Positions 45,125 through 56,669 are shown, counted from the first letter of the stretch. The stretch is 64,000 nucleotides of DNA from Budorcas taxicolor (GCF_023091745.1 NC_068925.1:3906001-3970000); one strand, 5' to 3'. Made by a program: numbers and translations. Notes: generated by a model not told the origin, from the sequence alone.

Positions 45125-45980
45125 TGTTTTTAAGCCTCTCTAATCTAAGTGATCTCATCCAGTTCCACAGGACTAAATGCCAACTTCCACTTCTAAACTC
45201 CAGACTGACCCTTCCCTTGGGCTTCAGATTCCATCATCCTACTTCTCCACTTGGATGTGCGGACATCTCAGACTTACCATGAGCAAAGTAAAACTCTTGA
45301 GATCCGCCAAGCCCATCTTCCCCATCCCATAATGCCCCTACAGTCCTTTTCACCCAGTTGCCAAGCCCCTAAACTTAGGTGCTAAGTCGCTTCAGTCATG
45401 TCTGAGTCTTCATGACCCTATGGACTGTAACCTGCCAGGCCCCTCTGTCCACTGGATTCTCCAGACAAGAATACTGGAGTGGGTTGCCAAGTCCTTCTCC
45501 AGGGGATCTTCCCGACCCAAACCCGCATCTCCTGCATCAGCAGGCAGATTCTTCTCTGCTGAGCCACCAGGGAAGCCCCCTATCAGTTCTACCTTCAAAA
45601 TATATCCAGACTTGAACTACTTTGCACCATCCCCATCGTAATGCCACTCCCCTCCTAGACTACTGCTTCCATTCTTGCTCCAAACAGCAACCAGAATGAT
45701 CTTTGACTACGTACAGTGCTATAATCCCTTTCTCAAAACCTTGTAATGGCATCTCCATCACACTGGGAATGAAATCCAGAGCTCTGATGGACTTTAAGAC
45801 TCAATTCAAATATCCCCCGGTGACGCCCATTCTGCCTGCCCAATCCCTCACCTTTTGCACCTTGTCCGGGACACAGCATTCTAACCACGTTTCCATGTCT
45901 GCCTCCATAGCTGGACTCTGAGTTCCTTGAGGACAGGATCCACATCCTTGTTATCTTAGTAGCCATTGTGCTTGGTACCC
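45125..45980 (+). repeat. L2 LINE relic, split by a Bov-tA
   Basis: L2 coding-strand words run on both sides of a SINE: 'gtgatctcatccagttcc', 'ctccacttggatgtgcgg', 'ctaccttcaaaatatatcc' and 'ggactctgagttccttgagg'. It is one ancient element with a younger insertion. Confidence 0.75.
45379..45580 (-). mobile_element. Bov-tA SINE
   Basis: The reverse-strand full unit runs from 'gctaagtcgcttcagtcatg' to 'gctgagccaccagggaagcc'. It is inserted in the L2. Confidence 0.92.
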
Positions 45981-46712
45981 ACTTGACCCAGAGAAGGCCA
46001 TCAGTGTTGTGAACAGACGTATCAGACAAATCCCAGACACCAGAATTATACCTCCCAACTTAAAATGCTGCCTCACTTTTGAACTTTCAAGTCTAATCTA
46101 ACCTTTACCCCCTCAAACCCTAACAAGTCCAGTTACGTCATTTTTACCACCTCTGTTTGAACTCAGAAAATCCAGTCTCCTGGGCTTCTGTTTCTCTTCT
46201 CCCTGGGCACCCCTCCCCGCACACTTCCCAGTCCTCATTCCCACTCCCTCTGGGTGGTTCAGATTTCTACCCCATTTGGCCAAGAAATTTCCTTAACTAA
46301 GACTCTTGCCAGACTCGAGTTCTAACTTTTAAAAAGTCTATTGGGACTTGCCCAGAACTGCAGTGACATCCCAAAGCCACTTAGAAACACAGAAGGTAGG
46401 TTATCGCTAACTACTGTTCCTACTAAAGGCCCCTTGGAAGCCCCACAAAATTTCCCAGCATGAAATATGACTCCACACTGGAGACTTCTGAAAACTTCTG
46501 AGTAAACTGCTTGCAACAAGGGCCACATCACCTCCAGCTTTCATGTGGGTTCAATTCTGGGCGATGGCTCGGCTCTAACAATATAATCGTTGTGTGGCAT
46601 CTCAAAGGTTGTTTCCTCTCTTATGAAACAGGCTGGGTTAACTATCACTAGCCAGTAAACTTCTTAAATGCAGAGAACCATCTTCATTTATCTTTGCAAT
46701 CTTTGCTACCTG

Positions 46713-46842
46713 GTGGAGAGGGAAATGGCAACCCACTCCAGTACTCTTTCCTGGAGAATCCCATGGATAGAGGAGCCTGGCAGGCTACAGTCTATGGGGT
46801 CGCAAAAGTCGGACACGACTTAGTGACTAAATCAGAGAGGGC
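46713..46842 (+). mobile_element. Bov-A SINE monomer
   Basis: 'tggagagggaaatggcaacc' to 'aagtcggacacgacttagtg', followed by a short 'actaaatcag' end. Confidence 0.88.
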
Positions 46843-47059
46843 CCAGTGCACAGCTCCAAGGACTGTATTCTTTGTGGTGGAGGCACGCCCCCAGGTAGCA
46901 GTGACTGGTGAGCCCAGTAAATGTTGACAGTTAACAAATGAGCCTACTTTCCAGCACAGCTGTAATGAAAAATGACATGTATATTAAAACACTACAAAAC
47001 TATTGAGTGTTTAATAACTTAAAGGATTGTATTAAACACTGCCTAGAAAACGTAGCACA

Positions 47060-47215
47060 GGTCTGGAGTCAAACCTGGGTTCAAATTCTAGAGCCAAGGC
47101 TGAGTGGCTATGCCCTTAGGCAAATTACTTAATTATCTCTTGTCTGTAAACTGGGAGATAATACTACTCACCTGATCAAGTTGTTGTAAGGAAAGATTCA
47201 GCTGATACATGCATA
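47060..47215 (+). repeat. MIR SINE relic
   Basis: MIR words in order: 'ggagtcaaacctgggttc', 'ggcaaattacttaattatc', 'aactgggagataatac' and 'gttgttgtaaggaaag'. Confidence 0.7.
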
Positions 47216-47329
47216 TAAAAGTTATGATTTATGGAACCATTACTAACATCATCTTCATCTCATATGTCAGACGTTTTAACCTAAACATTTAAACATAAAC
47301 AAATCTTGAAAATGATAGTTTTGTTTTTC

Positions 47330-49093
47330 TAAACATCAATTTATTAGAAAATACAATTCCAGAGAAAGTAGGAGATACAAGGACATCTGGGAAGTGGGTA
47401 CAGTACACAGATCTCTTTAAATCAGGGGCATCGAGGGTCAAAGTCAAATGAGCTACAGGCAAAAAGCCAGTAACACATCTCTGGTCCATTCACCTGGAGA
47501 AGTTCCACCTCTGCTCCCCACTCTCCCAACTCCTGCTCACAGCAGCCAGCTATATTCTTGGCATTTTTACTTTAAAAGTTTATAACTTCCTTACTGCTCT
47601 GTGGCTTTAATCAATGGCGCTTCTTTCTCCAGTTATGGAATGAGTTAACAAAAGGGGAAATTTCTGATCCTTGTTGGAGCTGGGGAGGACAGTCCAAAGA
47701 GTATCCCCATTTAACTCCATTCCCAAATCACTGGACACAGCCACCAATTTAAAAAGTTAATATCAAATTCAAAGTCGCTCCTTTTTTTTTTCAAGGAAGA
47801 CAACCCTTTGGAGTAAAGCGCACGAGTGAATTTCAAATCATTTGGTAGGGAATGAAGAGTGATAAGAGTTCAGAGACCCAGTCCCTCCCTCCCAGCTCAG
47901 CTCAATCCAGCCTCCACACAACCAAAGAAAATCACAGGAAAAAACCCAGTTTTGATGGGATCCCCCACCCGCACCCCTTTTCTTCAGTCAGGGCATCCCT
48001 TTGGCTCCGGAATAACAGGTTTATGGCCCCACAGAATGAAAGAAATTCTTATTAGAAAACATGACAGAAGTGGAGTTTGGGGGAGAAGCAGTGACAAGAA
48101 GGGAGTGGCAGGTGATGAGGCCAGGCCACAGGCGGCCCTGCTGGCGCGTGCAGCCCGGAACCCTCCCCAGGGCCAGGACGCCCGCGGCCAAACCCAGCCG
48201 CAGTCCATCCCACCGGAGGAAGCTGAAGGGAGAGACCTGTGGGGGATCACCCCAGCGTATTCACAGGGACAGCACGGTCCCCAGAAAGGCTGACGGAGGG
48301 GCAGAAGACAGTGTTCAAGGCATGTCCTAGCAGAATAGGGCCAGACCAGAGGAAAAACTCCCCCCAGACGAGCCCAGGTCCCTGAACACAGGTCCTCTGC
48401 AGAACCCCATCCGGAAGGCCCTTCCTTACACAGACAGGCATCACACTGCTCTCCTTTGGAGGCAAAATCAGACAGGCCCAGCATGCAGGCCTCAGTCAAG
48501 CACACCCAGCCCTCCCTGCCCCTCCTGACCTGCTTCAGGGAGGGAAGGTGCTCCCCAAGGGCCCACTGGGCCCCTCCCCAAATAATTCCTATAGATAGAA
48601 ACACAAAACAAACAAAAACCTAGGGGCAAGTCCAATAAGAACCTTAATCAAGAAAAGTCCAAATAGTCTTCCTCTTTTGCCTTCTAGGGCACATGTAAGT
48701 CCCTTCTCATAAGGCTTCCTGTCCAGTTAGGACAACATTACTATTTCATTTTTTAAAAATAAAAATAAAGATACCCACCCACCCTCCCACTAAATGCTAC
48801 TTCTACAGCACACCTCACACACCTCAAACCAGGCATTGCTCCCTTGACACAAGGTAAACTTAAAACTTTGCTGCAACCTCACAGCCTCCACAGGGCTGCT
48901 CATCACAACCAACTCAAATGCAGTCTTCAGAGGAGGGGACAGCAGAGAGCATCTTTACTCTCCCTGCCTCCCACCCTGGAGGCCAGGACGGCAGGGAGGC
49001 CCTCCGAGGGCTATGCCCCTACCCGAGGAAGGGACGAGTCCTCTCCCCGGCTCTGCCGTGAGCCTGGGGTCCCAGGCCGGGGCTCCGCTGTGT
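47330..49093 (-). other. PIK3C2B: PIK3C2B 3' UTR (inferred extent)
   Basis: This unbroken, SINE-free region follows the stop codon down to a plausible AATAAA. Open frames within it on both strands (for example 47984-48604, minus) show no domain. I read them as chance frames in UTR. Confidence 0.55.
47340..47345 (-). terminator. PIK3C2B: Candidate PIK3C2B poly(A) signal
   Basis: Minus-strand AATAAA lies about 1.75 kb past the PIK3C2B stop and is followed by U-rich sequence. It is the best placed signal seen, but a proximal or more distal site cannot be excluded. Confidence 0.45.
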
Positions 49094-49282
49094 TCATAAG
49101 GTCTCAGGACTTCGAGATCCCAGTGCAAACCAGCCAGTCTTCTCCTGGGCCAGGTCCAGCTCTCGCAGGCGGATGTGCACCTCCCCAAGGAGCACATTCT
49201 CCCAGAACCCTTGCTCACTCAGCACACTCAGCTGCAGCTCCCGCTGCCGCAGGTCGCCCTTGGGGATTCCATCATACACCAG
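49094..49282 (-). CDS. PIK3C2B: PIK3C2B last coding exon, end of the C2 domain
   Basis: The acceptor CCGCAG precedes CTG-GTG-TAT. The exon encodes LVYDGIPKGDLRQREL, then the conserved FWENVLLGEV and ends GWFALGSRSPETL before TGA. This is the C-terminal half of the second C2 domain of a class II PI3-kinase and matches the PIK3C2B C-terminus. There are 62 codons and a stop, in phase with the preceding exon. In the enzyme this C2 contributes to membrane binding. No defect is seen. Confidence 0.97.
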   Translation of the reverse strand: MVYDGIPKGDLRQRELQLSVLSEQGFWENVLLGEVHIRLRELDLAQEKTGWFALGSRSPETL

Positions 49283-49362
49283 CTGCGGATGCCAAATCGG
49301 GAAGAGAGGGAGCCAGTGAGAGAGGGAACACGGAAGGGGGAGGTGCTTGTCTGCTGTGGTTC

Positions 49363-49545
49363 AGGGACTTGCCAGGTGGACCAGTGGCTAAGATTCCATG
49401 CGCCCAGGGCAGGGGGCCTGGGTTCCATCACTGGTCAGGGAACTAGATTCTACTGCCACAACTAAAAGATCTCACATGCCTTAATGAAGATCGAAAATCC
49501 TGTGTGCCACAACGAAGAACTGGCACAGCCAAATAAACAAACAAA
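49363..49545 (+). mobile_element. CHR-type SINE
   Basis: The head 'gccaggtggaccagtggc' is followed by 'tcactggtcagggaactag', 'gtgccacaacgaagaac' and an A-rich tail 'aaataaacaaacaaa'. It lies in the last PIK3C2B intron, antisense to the gene. Confidence 0.85.
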
Positions 49546-50069
49546 TGCTGGGGGGGAACAAGTGAACCTAACAAAGAAAAAATGTTCTGGTTAAAAAAAA
49601 AAAGGTAGTTTGTGGTGGTTTGATCTGGCTGAGCGTAAGACCACTTTACTTCCCCAACCAAAGTCCAAGGGAATACAGAAGGCATACAGTACCCAAGGGG
49701 ACCTTCGAAGAACCCTATTCTCAGCTCAGGGTTCCAGCAAATGAAGGCTCAGCATCGGGGCCACAGTTCATTATCAGCAAAGGGCCAGCAGGCTCCTCCT
49801 CCCCACAGACCACGCCCAACTGTGGAATCCCTACCCTAAGTATCAGCAAACATTTTAACATAAAGGGCCAGACAGGGAATACACTAGGCTCTGTAGGCCG
49901 TACAGTTTGGTCTATGTCACAGATACTCACCCCACTGGAACAACGTGAAAGCAGCCACAGGCAAGACTTAAATGAACAGGAATGGCCATGGCCCTACACG
50001 GCTTTATTTACAAAACCAGGCACAGTTTGTTTACCGACTCCAGCCCCGCCCATCACCTTCCCCACATAC

Positions 50070-50198
50070 CATCTCATTGTAGGTGGGGTTGCAGGTTTTC
50101 CGGGCCACTTTGGTTTTCTTCTTAGTGGTTTTCTGAGGGTCAGGAAGGAGGTAAATCTTGACATAGGGGTCGGGATCATTCCCATCCTGGAGCAGTTG
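50070..50198 (-). CDS. PIK3C2B: PIK3C2B exon, middle of the C-terminal C2 domain
   Basis: The acceptor TTTTGTAG precedes CAACTG, and the donor is GAGATG|GTATGT. The exon is exactly 43 codons: it starts QLLQDGNDPDPYVKIYLLPD, has a basic KTTKKKTK run and ends NPTYNEM. The aspartates of the first loop (DGNDPD) are typical calcium-loop or lipid-loop positions in C2 domains. It joins the neighbouring exons in phase 0. Confidence 0.97.
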
Positions 50199-50609
50199 CT
50201 ACAAAAGGAATGAGAAACCAAACCATCTATCTGCCCCTGTATCACTATTCCTGTGACCACTCCCTGATCCAGTCTCTCTTCTCCCACACCCAGCTTCTTG
50301 CAATGCACAATCACTTATGTTTCCCAGCCAGCCTACTGCATTCTGCCAGAAACACCTATCACGGTAACATTAGATGTCATCCTAAAACATCAGATCACCC
50401 ATGACACCAGTCCATACTCTGTATATGCAGGGCACACTAGAACTCGGTCTGTTCCGAATGAACCATAATATCCCCAGATATCTCCACCCAATGTCTGTCT
50501 ACTTTGTCATTTGACCCAGGAAACCCCTAGGGAGAGATAAGCAGAGAAATGAGTCCGAGAGATGAAGTTGCTTGTTCAAGGTCAGCCGATTAGTGACTCA
50601 CACAGGCTG

Positions 50610-51080
50610 ATGCTTTTAAAACTTCAGTCAGATCTTGGCATGCTCCCATCTCACTCAAGGAAAAGCCATGCTCCTGAGCGCAGGACCACGGCCCTGGTCG
50701 GCCCTCTCCGACCTCAGCATCCACTATTCTCCCCCTGCTCCAGTACTTTCAGTCACACTGGCCCCCCTGCAGGGCCCGACACACATGGCCCCTCCCGCAC
50801 CTCCTCATCAGTGAGGGTTTCCCTGGCCGCTCTGAGAAACTGCTGATGCCCTCCTTCTACCCCGGTATTCCTCGTCTGCTTTATTTCCTACCAAAGTGCT
50901 TACCACTATCTGACTTGCCGTGTATTTTACTTAACTGTTTCCCTCTGCCTACTATATTGTGAGCTCGTTGAAGGCAGAGACTTTATTTTGTTGCCCTCCT
51001 GTCGAGAGCTAACGTATCAGTGCCTGGCACGCAGTAAGGGACTGATGAAGATTTGTTGACTAAAATGAATGAGTGATGCT
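50610..51080 (+). repeat. L2 LINE relic in PIK3C2B intron
   Basis: Landmarks are 'ttggcatgctcccatctcac', 'cagtactttcagtcacactgg', 'ttgtgagctcgttgaaggc' and 'cagtgcctggcacgcagtaa'. The 3' end is well marked. Confidence 0.78.
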
Positions 51081-51334
51081 GTGAGAGTGAACCCCTATCA
51101 CCTCTGATTCCAGACCTCATGGACCTGCTGCCACACAGCAGTGCCCCACCCTGCAAAAGTCCAGGACTCCGTAGGTATTCTATGAGTTCCCTTCCCCTTC
51201 CACTCATAAGGTTCTCAGAAACATATCAAAAATTTAGTAATTATACACTCCCTTGATTATGCTTGAAGGATGTCATATGGCTGCCTTACCTCTATAACCA
51301 GGAAATAGGCCCCCTGGGTCTCTCTCTTATAATG

Positions 51335-51540
51335 ATCACCATAATAATAATAATACCAGGCACTATGTTAAGTACTCTACATGCATTATCTCATTTAATC
51401 CCTATAACAACCCTACGTGGCAGATGCTAACATTATCTCATTTTAATGAGGCTAAGAGTAACTGGGCTACTTGCCAAAGGCCACAGGTAGTAAGAAGCTC
51501 TGTCCAACATTGCTTGGTCATACCACAGGCCTAGCATGGG
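51335..51540 (+). repeat. MIR-type SINE relic
   Basis: An ATAATAATAATA run leads into 'ccaggcactatgttaagtac', 'tctcatttaatccctataac' and 'ttgccaaaggccacaggtag', a MIR core and tail. Confidence 0.7.
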
Positions 51541-51663
51541 AGCAGGCTCACTGGGGATTCATCTAGAAACTTTTGTGATTACTCTCATGAGAGGGGGGTA
51601 CAAAACAGGTCTCATCAGTCAGAAAAGTGCCAGAAGATAAAGATCCCAATAAGGACTGTGTAT

Positions 51664-51763
51664 GCCTGGAGAATCCCAGGGACAGAGGAGCCTGGTGGGC
51701 TGCCGTCTCTGGGGTCGCACAGAGTCGGACACGACTGAGGCGACTTAGCAGCAGCAGCAGCAG
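51664..51763 (+). mobile_element. BOV-A2 SINE 3' part, nine bases from a splice donor
   Basis: It runs from 'cctggagaatcccagggac' to GGCGACTTAGCAGCAGCAGC. Its (GCA)n tail stops just before the GTAAGTGCC donor of the PIK3C2B exon ending at 51772 (minus strand). The copy is truncated at its 5' side and antisense to the gene. Confidence 0.93.
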
Positions 51764-51771
51764 GCACTTAC

Positions 51772-51878
51772 CAAGCCCCGGATGTGCATCACCATGATGA
51801 AGAGTTTATTGTTTTTGTAGGAGATGGACAGTTTCACCTCTCCGCCAACCTTCCCAACTGGCCGGGCCCATGTGCCTT
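51772..51878 (-). CDS. PIK3C2B: PIK3C2B exon, start of the C-terminal C2 domain
   Basis: The acceptor CCCCTACAG precedes AAGGCAC, and the donor is TTG|GTAAGT. The first two bases complete a Glu codon begun in the previous exon. The peptide GTWARPVGKVGGEVKLSISY leads into KNNKLFIMVMHIRGL, the first strands of the C2 domain. It is 107 bases long and in phase with both neighbours. A BOV-A2 tail lies immediately inside the downstream intron. Confidence 0.97.
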
Positions 51879-52219
51879 CTGTAGGGGCAAAGGACAGAGA
51901 GAAAGGTCAGGGGGCCAGCCCTGCCCCATCGGGTGCCAGGTAGATGTCTCTGTTTTCTTCTGACCCCCTGCCCTATCTCCATGTCAGATTCCTGATATCC
52001 CATCAGGGATCGGCCACGTGGCATCTGCGAGCACGACTTAGGTTGCTGTCTGCAAGCATGACTTGGATTGGAGTGAGTCTATCCAATTTCAGTCTGTAAG
52101 TAGATCCATGATAAATCTGCTCAAGGAGCTGTGGACCCCACAGATTCTTTAGCCAGTAAGCCAAGGAACAGAGATGAGTCAAGGAGAGAGACCTGGGAAG
52201 AAATGGGGGCAGGAAAAAT

Positions 52220-54030
52220 TACCTTTCGGAAGGTTCAGAGAAGTTAAATTGGTTCTTAAACGGAAGAAAGTAGGGAAAACCACTAGGCCATTCAGGTATG
52301 ACCTAAATCAAATCCCTTATGATTATACAGTGGAAGTGACAGATAGATTCAAGGGACTAGATCTAACAGACAGAGTGCCCTAAGAACTATGGACAGAGGT
52401 GCGTAACACTGTACAGGAGGCGGTGATCAAAACAACCCCCAAGAAACAGAAGTCCAAAAAGCAAAATGGTTGTCAAAGGAGGTCTTACAAAATAGCTGAG
52501 AAAAGAAGAGAAGAGAAAGGCAAAGGAGAAAAGGAATGGATACAACTGAATGCAGAGTTCCAGAGAAGAGCAAGGAGAGAGAAGAAAGCCTTCTTGAGTA
52601 AACAATGAGGAGAAATAGAAAAGAACAACAGAATCAGAATGGGAAGGACTGGAGATCTCTTCAAGAAAATTAAATGCCAAGGGAATATCTCATGCAAAGA
52701 TGAGCACAATAAAGGACAGAAACAGCATGGACCTAACAGAAGCAGAAGATATTAAGAAGAGGGAGGAAGAATACACAGAAGAACTGTACAAAAAGGTCTC
52801 AATGAACCGGATAACCATGCTGGTGTGATCACTCACCTACAGCCAGACATTCTGGAATGAGAAGTCAGGTGGGCCTTAGGAAGCATTACTGTGAACAAAG
52901 TTGGTGGAGGTGACGGAATTCCAGTTGAGCTATTTAAAATCCTAAAAGATGATGCTGTAAAAGTGCTGCACTCAGTATGCCAGCAAATTTGGAAAACTCA
53001 GCAGTGGCCACAGGACTGGGAATGGTCAGTTGTCATTCCAATCCCAAAGAAGGACAATGCCAAAGAATATTCAAATTACCACACAACTGCATTTATTTCA
53101 CTTCCACATGTACAAGCTGGGTTCAGAAAAGGCAGAGGAACCAGAGATAAAATTGCCAACATCCATCAGATCATAGAAAAAGCAAGGGAATTCCAGAAAA
53201 ACATCTGCTTCATTGACTATGCTAAAGCCTTTAACTATGTAGATCACCACAAACTGTGGAAAATTCTTAAAGAGATGGGAATATCAGACCTTACCTGCCT
53301 CCTGAGAAATTTAAATGCAGGTCAAGATGCAATAGTTAGAACCAGACAGGGAACAATGGCCTGGTTCAAAATTGGGAAGGGAGTACAACGGCAAGGCTGT
53401 ATACTGTCACCCTGCTTATTAACTTATACAGAGTACATCATAAGAAATACCGGGCTAGATAAAGCTCAAGCTGGAATCAAGACTGCTGGGAGAAATATCA
53501 ATAACCTCAGATATGCAGTTGATACCACCCTTATGGCAGAAAGCGAAGAGGAACTAAAGAGCCTTTTGATGAAGGTCAAAGAGGAGTGTGAAAAGGCTGG
53601 CTTAAAACTCAACATTCAAAAAACTAAGAACATGGCATCTGGTCCCATCACTTTCATGGAAAATAGAATGGGAAAACAGTTGGAAATAGTGACAGATTTT
53701 ATTTTCTTGGGCTGCAAAATCTCTGTGGACAGTGACTGCAGCCATAAAATTAAAAGATGTTTGCTCCTTGGAAGAAAATCTATGACTAGACAGCGTATTA
53801 AAAAAGAGAGATGTTACTTTGCCAACAAAGGTCCATGTAGTCAAAGCTATGGCTTTTCCAGTAGTCATGACTGATGTGAGAGTTGGACCATAAAGAAGAC
53901 TGAGTTTCAAAGAATTGATGTTTTTGAACTGTGGTGCTGGAGAAGGCTCTCAGAAGTCCCTTGGACAGCAAGGAGGTAAACCAGTTCATCCTAAAGGAAA
54001 CCAGCTTTGAATACTCACTGGAGGAGTAAC
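52220..54030 (+). mobile_element. BovB (RTE) LINE, 5' part of a split copy
   Basis: BovB ORF2 sequence starts near 52220. It is open for 327 codons from about 52891 with reverse-transcriptase blocks (AGFRKGRGTRDKIANIHQI, FIDYAKAFNYVDHHKLW). The catalytic motif normally YADD reads YAVD here (about 53514), and other stops and gaps are present, so it cannot act. It lies antisense in a PIK3C2B intron and is interrupted at about 54030 by another insertion. Confidence 0.92.
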
Positions 54031-55024
54031 AAGGTGAGCACAGCCCTGAGCAGGCAGCCCCTGCTGGTCCTCATCACTCTGCACCCGTTACTGGGCAACA
54101 GGTCCTGCTCAGCAGCCGCTCAGGTCCCTCAGCAGACCCTGCCCACAAGCAGCCACTGTCGACGAGCAACGTCCGTTTCCTGCTCAGCTACTGGCCAGGG
54201 CCGCGGCGGGCCCCGCCCACTGGTAACTGTCAGCGAGGGAGCACTGGGGAAGTGGCTGAGTCAAGGGTCAGAGGTATGGTGGGCATCAGGTGGAAGTGAG
54301 TAAGAGGCAGACCCAGGCCTTCTCCTGGAGGCCCTCCAGCTTACCCAGCCTCGGGCCAGTGGTGAGCGGGGGGCCCAGGGAATAGACTGCGCATGACTCC
54401 TGGCAGCCCTCACTCAGGCCCTCCACTAGCCCTGGCCCTGGCCCTGAGAAGCGGTGCCCCTCTCCCCCATCCCTGCCTCTGTGACCCTCTAGCAGTGGCC
54501 GTCTGCCTGGTCACAGTCTGGGGGACCTGGTCTCCCCGTTTGGGCAACCTGGGGAGACTGAGGACCAGTGGGTTGGATGCCAGGCTCCCTCAGGGATGAC
54601 AGCTGGGCAAGACATGGGAACCTGGCCCTGAGGAGCTGCCAGCTGAGATATGCCTCCCCTTAGCCAGGACTGGGACCTTGGAGGGTTAAAGTTGTGCCTT
54701 GGGACTTTGCCCTTTCTTATCAGGACAGAGAATAACATTTGTCCAGCAGAGATTCACAGGAACGTTGTTACCTGACCACTGACCTAACTTCAAGAACAAG
54801 ACTCTGATACCGAGAAGTCTGCAAGAACTAACCACACCCGTCCTTCATCTTTTGCTTTTAGAAAGCCTTGCTGAAAGCTTTCAGTAACACTGGGGTCCTT
54901 AAGGCATGAGCCACCCATCTCCTTGTATGAAGCTGTAATAAAACCTTTCTCTGTTTCAGGCTCTAATGTTTCATATTGATAGGCCTCACTGTGCATCGGG
55001 CACACAGGCTTGCGAATTCGGTAA
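54031..55024 (+). mobile_element. Insertion of about 1 kb, possibly LTR-derived, splitting BovB
   Basis: This GC-rich then AT-richer block separates collinear BovB halves. An AATAAAACC poly(A)-type signal lies near 54938. The sequence from 54763 (TGTTACC) to 55024 (GGTAACA) has inverted complementary TG...CA ends like an LTR. GTAACA also occurs at the left junction. No protein frame is recognised. The family is not known to me. Confidence 0.5.
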
Positions 55025-55287
55025 CAGAAGGACTGGTGCTGAAGCTCCAATACTTTGACCACCTGATGCAAAGAACTGACTCATTAAAAAAAGACCCTGA
55101 TTCTGAGAAAGACTGAAGGCAGGAGGAGAAGGGGAAGACAGAGGATGAGATGGTTGGATGGTGTCATCGACTCAATGGACATGAGTTTGAGCAAACTGGG
55201 AGATGGTGAAGGACAGAGAGGCCTGGCATGCTGCAGTCCATGGGGTCACAGAGTCGGACATGACTGAGTGACTGAACCACAACAGGG
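55025..55287 (+). mobile_element. BovB LINE, 3' tail of the split copy
   Basis: BovB resumes with 'aaggactggtgctgaagctc'. It continues through 'gatggttggatggtgtcatc' to CACAGAGTCGGACATGACTG and a 'gagtgactgaacc' end. It stops about 35 bases from the donor of the PIK3C2B exon ending at 55323. Confidence 0.9.
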
Positions 55288-55322
55288 AAGCTGGCAGAAA
55301 CGTCACAGAGACGGCACCATAC

Positions 55323-55404
55323 CTGAGGACTTGGGAGCCAGGCTGCTGCCTGCAGTCTTCTCATCCCTGGGCAGGGGGTGGAAGAAGGTATACACCAGAT
55401 CACA
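55323..55404 (-). CDS. PIK3C2B: PIK3C2B exon, end of PX domain and linker to C2
   Basis: The acceptor TATTCCAG precedes TGTGATCTG, and the donor is TCAG|GTATGG. It encodes CDLVYTFFHPLPRDEK, the conserved class II PI3K segment at the end of the PX domain, then a Ser/Ala-rich linker. It is 82 bases long, starting in phase 0 and ending after one base of a split codon. The downstream intron starts with a slightly weak GTATGG donor. Confidence 0.96.
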
Positions 55405-55893
55405 CTGGAATAGAATCAGAAAACAGGGTCATTCCTCAGTAAGACAACGGCCCAATGAAAAAAGGAACTCCTCAACATTAAAAGAGACTTACAAAATGTG
55501 ATAACCAAATGTAATATGCAGTTCTTATTTGGGTCATGGCTCAAAAACACCAACTGTTTAAAGAATTTTGGAGACGACAGGAAAATTCTAAATATGGGCT
55601 AAGAGTTGGGTGGTGTAACAACAGTCCAGTTATGTAAAATTATGTCCTTGATTTTTAGAGATGCATAGTAGTTAGGGGAAGAATGTCATGATGGCTTTGA
55701 CTTACTTTAAAATATTTCAGAAAAAACAGATGAAGCAAACATGGCAAAAAATAATACCTGTTTAGGTGATGAATATATAGGTATTCATTATACCGTGTCT
55801 CTATTTTTCTGTATGTTTGAAAGTTCCCGTATAAAAAAGTTTTGAAAAAAGAAAGCAAATAAAAGTAGTCACATCAACTCAAAAGCAGTCTGT

Positions 55894-55975
55894 TCTTGGC
55901 ATTCCCTGGCAGGCAAGTGGCTAGGACTCAGAGCTTTCACTGCCTGGTCCCAGGCAGCCTTGGATAAGGACTATA
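55894..55975 (+). mobile_element. CHR-type SINE fragment
   Basis: Only the head part ('cattccctggcaggcaagtg', 'aggactcagagctttcactg') is present. Confidence 0.6.
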
Positions 55976-56669
55976 AATTGTACTTTTGAGAATGTTTCCT
56001 AAGCAATTAGGGAAACGAAACAAAAACTAAAATGTGTGACAATACCCACTCTAGCATTAATAGTGAAAAGGTGGGGAGGGGCATTATCTAAATATCTTTC
56101 AAGAGGCGAATGGTTTAAAGAGCTGGTATTGCAAGTCAGTATATTAACTTAGCATAGATATTTAAAGTTATGCTAACTACAAACACTTCAGTAAAAATAA
56201 AAAAAACCACTATAAAACTGTAAAAGTCACATTTATATATGGCCAGATAGGAAGGAAACATGGAAATGGGGTTAGAGGGTTTTTTAGGGTGATGAGACTC
56301 CTGATGACTCTGTCTTTATGACCATTATAATACCAAATTGTAACACCACTTGTTTAAAAGAAATATCCAGGTGGTACACATACTCAGCTTGTTCAGAAAC
56401 CTTCCATTTCCACAGGCTCCTGCTTAGCACAAGCACTGTGTGGCGGCAGCTGACACAGATCTGTGTCTCCGTGTGCCCGGCTGCGTGTCTGGGTTTCACG
56501 TTTCTGCGCGCAGCTCAATGGGGCTGGGGTGCCACGACCCACCGCCCTCCTCCCCCCTCCCCGGACAGACCCAGGAAACGCAAGCGCCTTCTGCGATGGC
56601 CACGCGCCCCCGTCCACACTCCCCACCTCTCAGCGGCGCCAGGCCGGCCAGGGACAGAGGGCCACCCAC

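Noticed and set aside
47984..48604. 206-codon minus-strand open frame
   Set aside because: It lies in the presumed PIK3C2B 3' UTR, has no domain similarity and no exon signals.
52891..53874. 327-codon reverse-transcriptase frame as a host gene
   Set aside because: It is BovB ORF2 with a damaged active site and truncated ends, starts at GTG, and sits antisense in an intron.
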